NCBI GenBank assembly: GCA_015680685.1
Contig: MNCI01024020.1
Location: 44,149-108,148, forward strand
From: Gnetum montanum
Lineage: Eukaryota; Streptophyta; Gnetopsida; Gnetales; Gnetaceae
DNA length: 64,000 bases
Direction: 5' to 3'
Part shown: positions 57,840 through 64,000 of the stretch, piece after piece
How the letters are laid out: each line of letters begins with the position of its first letter
Position numbering within the stretch: the stretch's first letter is position 1
The notes under the pieces: generated by a model
Databases searched by the model: none
Told to the model about the DNA's origin: nothing
The model's input: only the letters and a program-made list of their open reading frames with translations
Position numbers and translations under genes: made by a program

Positions 57840-59734
57840 AAACTTACCTCTACTTACCTTACTTGTTGTCAAAGTTCAAGATGTCTAAGGAGATCAGAAA
57901 TGAGGTTCTTCTTTTGCAGTTCTTCCTTTCATACAAAGTCCTTTCTAATGTTCTTCCTTTTACAAAATTTTTGATGAGAGTCCTTTCACATTCTTCTTTT
58001 CACTTAATTCTTGGCACCTTTTTATTCTCCTTACCCTTTAGATTTATCTTTCATTCCTTTTTGTCCTGCAAAATTTCCTTTCTAAGTGCATTTGGGTAAG
58101 ACCAAGAAGTCTTATGATATGACCAGGTGTTCATGTTGTAATATTTTAAATTGCAATCCCATTATTTATGCCCAAATATACCACAATAATAACATCTAAC
58201 CTTTTTATTTTGCTTAAAGTGGTCAAACCTTAGATCAATCCTTTGATTAGATGAAGTGCCTATTGATACTTCAACCTTTGGAGTAGTCTTTTATTTGGAT
58301 GAAGTTTGTGTAAATGCTTCTTCTTATTGACAACATCCCAGCCCACTTTTATCATGTGAACTTCTTCCTTGTCCTAGAACTATGACAAGGGATTCTTTTC
58401 CTTTGACAAGTCATTCATTCACAAGTTTTGTATCTGCAAGTTCTTTTTCAATCTACTCATAAGACAAGATTAGTTTTTTATTCTCAGCTCTTCAGTTTGA
58501 GTTCTCTTATGAGAGGTCTACATATTTTTCATTAAGTAGAGATATATCTTGATCCTTCTCCTTTAGAGCCTTCTTTAGATTTAGACAAATATTTTGAAAG
58601 AACAACAATTCATTACACAATATGCCATATGTTTCCTCATCAATTTTAATTATTTGATCATCATCTTTAGTTGTGCTATTATCATCTTCTATGAGAGCCA
58701 TGCAAATGATATGTAAGTCCTTTGTAGCATCATCTACCTCTTCCTCACTTTGTTCTCCATCATCCTAGCTAGTTTAGAAGTTTGTCTTTTCTAATCAGCT
58801 TCATTTTTATCTTTCCATTACAACCTGCCAATACTAGGACATTCAAAGAACACATGGCCTCTTCCATCATACACCTAACATTCTATAGAAAATGCATCAA
58901 AATTTAAATTTTTAAAATTCTTATCTTTCTATTTACCTTTGGATTAATTGGGGCCTAGTTGATTAAATCTTCTTCCTTTTCTTGCAAGAAGTCTTTGGGC
59001 TCTTCTTGATAGAAGAGCTAGTTCATGTTCATTGTTTATTTTTGTTCAACTGGCTCCTTCTTCTTTAATGCAAATTTTAGGACAATGGACTTTTCTTTCA
59101 TAGCTCCTTCACTTATGAGATTCATCTCATAAATAATAACAACACTTTGAAGCTCTTCAAATTTTAGCACTAAAAAATCTTTAATCTCTTCCATGGCGGT
59201 GACTTTGGATCTAAACTCGAGCTATAAAGTTCTAATCATTTTTACAATTACATCACTTTTTGACAAATCCTTATCTATCCCTCTAATTTCTATGACAAGA
59301 TCATTTTTCTTATATAAGTAATCATTAATATTTTCTCCTTCCTTCATTTTAAGTTTGTCATATTCGCTTTGCAACACTAAAAGTTTTAATTATTTAACTA
59401 TAAAAGTACCCTCATAAGTTGCCTCTAATATTTTCCATACTTTCTTACTAGTTTTACACTAAGCTAGTCTATTAAAATTAGATTTATTCAATGCACAATA
59501 TAAATGATTTTTTTCTTTTGAGTTATACATGAAGTTATCTTTTTCTTTCGAACTCCATTTGCTTTGTGGCTTGAGTGCTTTTTCGCAACTATCGATGGGT
59601 GGTGTGTAGCCTTCAAAAATTAACTCCCACACTTTGAATTCCATGCATTCGAAGAATCCTTGCATCCTTTCCTTCCAATATGCAAAGTCAAACCCATCAA
59701 ACATCAAGGACTTGGTGTAAGATGTCCCTTCCAT
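57840..59734 (-). pseudogene. Array copy 1, copia-type gag
   Basis: The start ATG (rc) 59732-59734 gives MEGTSYTKSLMFDGFDFAYW and KERMQGFFECMEFKVWELIF. UBN2-like parts follow in 59200-59460. Knuckle 1 is damaged (C*VYDGRGHVFFEC, about 58838-58882). Knuckle 2 has a stop (CYYCGIFGHK*WDC, about 58155-58200). The Lys-rich end lies near 57900. Each damage differs from copy 2, so the copies decayed separately. Confidence 0.8.
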
Positions 59735-59773
59735 TGTTCACTCTTGAAATGTGAAGCATGAACTTGAGAGTAC

Positions 59774-59788
59774 CAAGCTCTGATACCA
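59774..59788 (-). other. Array 5' primer binding site (initiator tRNA-Met)
   Basis: The complement TGGTATCAGAGCTTG lies two bases from LTR1. It is the usual copia site. Confidence 0.9.
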
Positions 59789-59790
59789 CT

Positions 59791-60844
59791 TGAGGATTGA
59801 GAGCTTAGAAGGAGCATTAGATAAGTTCCCCAATTTAAAATGTTGCATCCATGAAAAATAAATACAAATTTTTCATGGATCCCCAACTTTGATACATCCA
59901 CACTTAGAAGGTACAATCCATGCACATCTCTAGACTCTGTTTCTTCAAAATGTGGTTTGATGGGAATCACACCCTTTAGAAGCTTTGAGCTTTGTTCTAA
60001 ACTATTTCATTACTACAAAATCACTCAATCCTGCAACATCCCAACAAGCTCAAAATGTGGATAAGAGGATCCCAAAACCTTTACAAACATGAGCTCCACA
60101 CCGGAGTGTTTTGTCATTGCAAATCCACTCAACCTTGCAAGGTCCCAACAAGCTCAATAAAGATGCCTTCTCAAAAGAAGCACATCAATCCCATAGGGCT
60201 ACAAGAAAGAAAGAAAAAGACTAAGGAGAAAGTGTAACTAGATTTATAGAGTCCTTGCAATGAGGCTCATAACATACAAAATATACAAATGATAGTACAA
60301 TGAAGGACAATCACTAGACATCTTTTAGTAGCCTTGAAAATGATTTCACAATGACAGTACTTGAATAATTTCCAAGAAAATCACTTTGTCTTATACTCTT
60401 GGAGTTTTTAAAAACTTCTAGGAATTCATGCAACAACTATCAAATGACTAATATGGACATCTATTTTGAGGATGATACATCTATTTTTAAACACTTCTAA
60501 TGCATGAGAGACATCTATCTTGAAGTGTATATGTATATCTTCCAAAATAAACATTTTTTGTTTTTCTTAGACATCTACTCTACTTTTGCACTTTGGAATC
60601 TAAGGCATTCTCTTATCAATTTAACATCTTGGCAATCTTCAGAAAATCTTCGTTTGGCTCATAGACTACATTTCCATCCATGCTCTCATCTTGTCCATTT
60701 AGTCTTCAATTTGACGTCTTACAATAGATCTTGTCCTTGGCTATCCATATGAAGTTCTTGTTTATGGTCGTGCAAAACTATCATCATACACACAATCTAC
60801 ATTCTTCAATTTCTCTAATATTTTGACATACCAAAAGGTCAACA
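59791..60844 (-). repeat. Array LTR1 (5' LTR)
   Basis: 1054 bp, in element direction TGTTGACC at 60844 to ...CTCA at 59791. AGACATCT boxes lie at 60450-60580. Confidence 0.85.
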
Positions 60845-61078
60845 GGATTGAGTTAATCAAATAGAGTTTTATTCGAGTGCATGATCTACCTAGGCACTTA
60901 TGCATGATAGTAATAAAATCAACATTGATTCCTTCCATTGAAACACTTGGATTAGCATTTAGTTTATTTTCAAGAACTTTAATTTTGATAAACTTTACTT
61001 TCCAACACTTGAGAAATTAATATTTTATTATGTAATAGTATGATTATGACCACTTTGACCATAATGTATTAACATTTG
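60845..61078 (+). repeat. El4 3' LTR, continuation
   Basis: It begins with the second GGATT. The sequence then follows the 5' LTR of El4 loosely (TTATTCGAGTGCATGATC against TTATTCAAGTGATCATGT, then a decayed AT-rich part) until the El6 LTR enters at 61079. Confidence 0.6.
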
Positions 61079-61294
61079 TGATAAGTGGCGATGTACCCCT
61101 ATGCTCAACCATACGAATACAAGCATTTCCTGCACGATCCAGTCAAATTCCAAGGACTAAGTGCCTATGCGCCTTTGTGGAACAAGGATAGGTTGGTTGA
61201 TCATTATCTTCCCAAATTTACTTGTATGTCATGATTGTATGGTTAAGTAAGTTTCAAGCATATGATTTTTATAGCTTTTATGTTTTTATGTCCT

Positions 61295-61675
61295 NNNNNN
61301 NNNNNNNNNNNNNNNNNNNNNNNNNNNNNNNNNNNNNNNNNNNNNNNNNNNNNNNNNNNNNNNNNNNNNNNNNNNNNNNNNNNNNNNNNNNNNNNNNNNN
61401 NNNNNNNNNNNNNNNNNNNNNNNNNNNNNNNNNNNNNNNNNNNNNNNNNNNNNNNNNNNNNNNNNNNNNNNNNNNNNNNNNNNNNNNNNNNNNNNNNNNN
61501 NNNNNNNNNNNNNNNNNNNNNNNNNNNNNNNNNNNNNNNNNNNNNNNNNNNNNNNNNNNNNNNNNNNNNNNNNNNNNNNNNNNNNNNNNNNNNNNNNNNN
61601 NNNNNNNNNNNNNNNNNNNNNNNNNNNNNNNNNNNNNNNNNNNNNNNNNNNNNNNNNNNNNNNNNNNNNNNNNNN
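61295..61675. other. Assembly gap (381 N)
   Basis: Undetermined bases inside the El6 LTR. The true gap length is unknown, and flanking sequence should not be joined without care. Confidence 0.99.
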
Positions 61676-63590
61676 CATTGTGGTGAACACTCATACATAA
61701 ATGACATCCAAGCCTTTATTTGGCAGCTTGTAGAGAAAGAGAGAGAAAGAAAATGAAGCGTGTTACTACCAATGCTAAGATTGCACCTTCCATTGTTTAT
61801 CCATAGCCACACCACTAGACTTGCTCCTTTCGTAAATGCTCTAGTTCCAGTCCATCTTGAGTGCTTCCTCCAAGTCCATTCCATTGTTTGTATGATCACC
61901 ATTTGCACATACAACATAGTCACAAATGAGCAAGGATAGATATACCATAATGCAATTGATACCTTGCCTCGATATGAAGCACATTGGCTAAGTTGTGATT
62001 ATGGTAGAAACCAATTCAGAGATTTATCACAGGTAACTACCCAAAGTGTAGGGGTTAGGTGAATAGTAAAATGGAGAAAATTGAAAAATTTGTGCCAAGG
62101 TCCCCATGACTAAGAGCGAACCTCAAGTAGCTATAAGATGAAAAAATGTGAGGAACAAGAAAGATGGGAAAAAATATCAACGAAAACACCAATAAAATGG
62201 ATGTCATGGATGGGGATGAAATAAGAAATGATTGATTGCAGGAAATTTTTAAGGAAAAGAACTTAACAATTGCACTAAAAAGGAATGCTAGTGGGTCCTC
62301 CCCAAAGCAAGCTCATGCCCTTTATGCCCTGACAAACCCACAAACCAAAGAGTCTGTGGGCTCTAGGACTATCATTTGGAAGCAAGAGTTAAAAACTTAC
62401 CCACAAGAATTTACCAAAGAAAAATAATACATCAACCCAAAACGGACTAATGATAAAACTAGCAATGAGGTGGAAAATGGAAAGAAAGATGGAGAGAAGA
62501 GAATGGAATGAAATCCCAAGAACAAGGTTGTGTACAGTCCCTTGTCTATTTTATGGTTAATGTGACTAACTAGAACTCATCAAAAATCCAAACTCAAAAA
62601 AACCACATCTAGTGACCTCGCATCAACACACTTGACGAATCCATCCACTTGAAGCAACAAGAATGTTTCCACAAAGAGTCACCACCATTCCGATGAGAGC
62701 AAGATGAAGAAGTAGGAAGTGAGAAAGGGCCTTAGTTAGAGGGAACCTTCAGGCATGGGTAACATGTCTTTCCAATTCCATAACTAGTGCTTGTAGCCCA
62801 TGTTACTTTATTATGTCTAAGGGGTGTGCTTTGAATTCTCACTCTCTTTTTTTTCTTTTCTTTCTTTCTTTTTTTTTTTTACGTGAGAACCACACCATGC
62901 AAAGACTTATTTTTATTCACTTGGCTTCCTGATTTTTGAACAATGTCAAAATGGTGGAAAACCCAAGAAAAAGCATCCAAACACCCAAAAGAAAATGGCC
63001 AGCACAAATGCATCAAATCCCCTTGAAGTCACACCCTTTTCATCTTTTGAGTCTTTCCTTCATTTGAAAAATACCGAGCCACCAATTCATCAAAATTTTA
63101 CTTAGAAAAAGAGGATTGTACAGTTCCAAGCCAAAGGAGATCATAGAGTTGTATGGATTAGTGGACGGCGTGGACTCATTGCCTGTTTTACCAAAAGAAC
63201 CATACCTTAATATTAGCATCATAATTCAAAGGTAAAAACCAAACATTAGCAATCAATATGATATAATTCAATCCACCATCATGAGCACTTATTAGATGAT
63301 GAATAAAAGTGAATCAAGCAAAAAAAGAAACAGTAAAACATGAACGATGGTGTAAAACAAAAATAAGAAAAGTTGAAAGAATGTGTAAAACAAAAAATGT
63401 GTAAAAAAAAAATTCAAAAATAATTGAGGGCCTAGAATGGTTAGCATAGGTGGCCATCTCCCCCATGACTAAGTTGGAAGGAGGAGATCTGAAATAGTGA
63501 GCAAGGTTGTTCACCAAGAGAGGTAGCATGTGTACTAGCTATCCTAAGCTCATGGAAAGGTTTGGTTTGTTGTACGTTGACCAAAAATTT
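61676..63590 (-). other. El6 spacer between 3' LTR and integrase
   Basis: Blocks match the El1 spacer: GGCTAAGTTGTGATTATGG (61988) with 7490-7515, 62600-62830 with 8480-8700, 63435-63490 with 9365-9420. A pyrimidine run lies at 62840-62880. A PPT-like TCCCCATGACTAAG occurs at 62101 and another at 63458. No protein is recognised. Confidence 0.55.
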
Positions 63591-63895
63591 CTTGTCTGGG
63601 CTATATTGTCATGGCCCCTAAAGGAAAAGTTGCATAAATAATATAAGGTCCTTCCCACAGTGTTTGAAATTTAGTACATTGTGGCACATGTGTGAGATTC
63701 TAGTAGAGAACCTTATCTCCTAGTTGATATTTAACTTTCCTAATCCTTAGGTTATGACGTTGTTTATTGAATGGCTTTTGCAACTCGTTAGATGATAGGG
63801 CAGTTAGTCTATTTTCATCTAGCAAGTTAAGGATTACTAACCATTATTTCTATGCTAGATCAAGGTCAAGGTTGAGGTCACATGCCATGGATAGT
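63591..63895 (-). pseudogene. El6 integrase C-terminal part
   Basis: Minus-strand frame: LLDENRLTALSSNEL, NKQRHNLRIRKVKYQLGDKV, LTHVPQ, KFQTLWEGPYIIYATFPLGA. This is the C-terminal domain of a gypsy integrase with its WEGPY motif, more complete than in El1. It is joined in frame to an RT piece at about 63893. Confidence 0.8.
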
Positions 63896-64000
63896 GTACG
63901 GAGGTAGCCAGTATGTCCAAGGAATGACTGAATATCTTTGACAGTTTCTGGTTGACAGGTAATTCCTTGGATAACTTTGATTTTCTTGGGGTCTACCTCC
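63896..64000 (-). pseudogene. El6 RT fragment fused to integrase end
   Basis: The minus strand reads DPKKIKVIQGIT, TVKDIQSFLGHTGYL, the RT thumb/connection segment that El1 has at 11370-11470. Relative to El1 about 1.5 kb (rest of RT, RNase H, integrase zinc and core) is missing between the two parts. Confidence 0.8.

Larger units (their letters stand above)
48841..60844 (-). mobile_element. Tandem gag-only copia-type array: LTR-internal-LTR-internal-LTR
   Basis: Three LTRs (59791-60844, 54330 to about 55385, 48841-49885) enclose two interiors of about 4.4 kb with the same content. A single 5-bp duplication GGATT flanks the whole. Each interior has a copia-type gag with two zinc knuckles, an internal promoter-like block and a second ORF. 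Neither has integrase, RT or RNase H. The plan corresponds to terminal-repeat-with-gag elements. The tandem form is best explained by unequal recombination between LTRs of two copies. Confidence 0.85.
61079..64000 (-). mobile_element. El6, Athila-like element running off the window
   Basis: It starts with an LTR terminus TGATAAGTGGCGATGTACCCCT, the mirror of the El2 LTR end (GGGGTACCTCGCCAGTCATCA). A sequence gap hides the middle. Beyond it the order on the minus strand is spacer, integrase end, RT piece. ORF3 is not seen between 61676 and 62100, where it would be expected. It is the El1 relative with the cleaner integrase C-terminus. Confidence 0.7.

Noticed and set aside
61222-61923. Long open frames on both strands across 61222-61923
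   Set aside because: They consist mainly of the undetermined bases 61295-61675 and have no real coding content.
1-64000. tRNA, rRNA or other structural RNA genes
   Set aside because: The only tRNA-like matches are retroelement primer sites of about 18 bases; no cloverleaf or rRNA sequence was recognised.
1-64000. Host protein-coding genes
   Set aside because: All open frames above 100 codons either belong to retroelement proteins or lack any domain, splice structure or consistent composition.

Overview
This window is an intergenic, heterochromatin-like stretch of a large, repeat-rich plant genome. I could not find a single host gene. Nearly everything I can place belongs to decayed, nested LTR retrotransposons. 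The plant assignment rests on the lineages present: Athila-like Ty3/gypsy elements with a tRNA-Asp primer site, a third ORF of the plant transposon-protein type, Ty1/copia elements with initiator-Met primer sites, and a chromovirus. AT-richness, CpG loss, long nested LTR stacks and an assembly gap (61295-61675) suggest a big genome such as a gymnosperm, but the species cannot be fixed from the sequence.

Layout: 1-3145 is unassigned AT-rich DNA with a 758-bp tandem duplication. 3146-28897 is an old minus-strand Ty1/copia element (copia-1). It is split by a complete 12.6-kb Athila-like element on the minus strand (El1, 3448-16023, duplication CAAAG) and by an 8.7-kb element on the plus strand (El2, 17063-25753, duplication TGAAT). 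28898-30971 is the 3' end of a copia-type gag-only element (C'), cut by the 5' part of another Athila-like element (El5, 30972-32690). 32691-33444 is a fragment of a second copia (copia-2), into which a chromovirus (33445-38009) appears inserted. That chromovirus is cut by El3 (38010-40940). A minus-strand gypsy gag scrap (40941-41448) is cut by El4 (41449-48840, continued at 60845-61078). El4's 3' LTR in turn received a 12-kb tandem array LTR-internal-LTR-internal-LTR of the gag-only copia family (48841-60844, duplication GGATT). A last minus-strand Athila-like element (El6) starts at 61079 and runs out of the window.

How the parts work together: only El1 carries a recognisable full gag-protease-RT-RNase H-integrase-ORF3 set, and it is dead (stops, frameshifts, integrase E to K). 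El2 and El4 have lost RT to integrase but keep gag and ORF3. The gag-only copia family likewise keeps gag plus an ORF whose core looks like the same domain as ORF3. It also carries a second copy of its LTR promoter motif array and a TATA box directly upstream of that ORF. The Athila-like LTRs all place an array of short palindromic boxes just upstream of the TATA box, but the box sequence differs between elements. These two promoter observations, and the repeated retention of gag plus ORF3 without pol, are the most interesting signals here.
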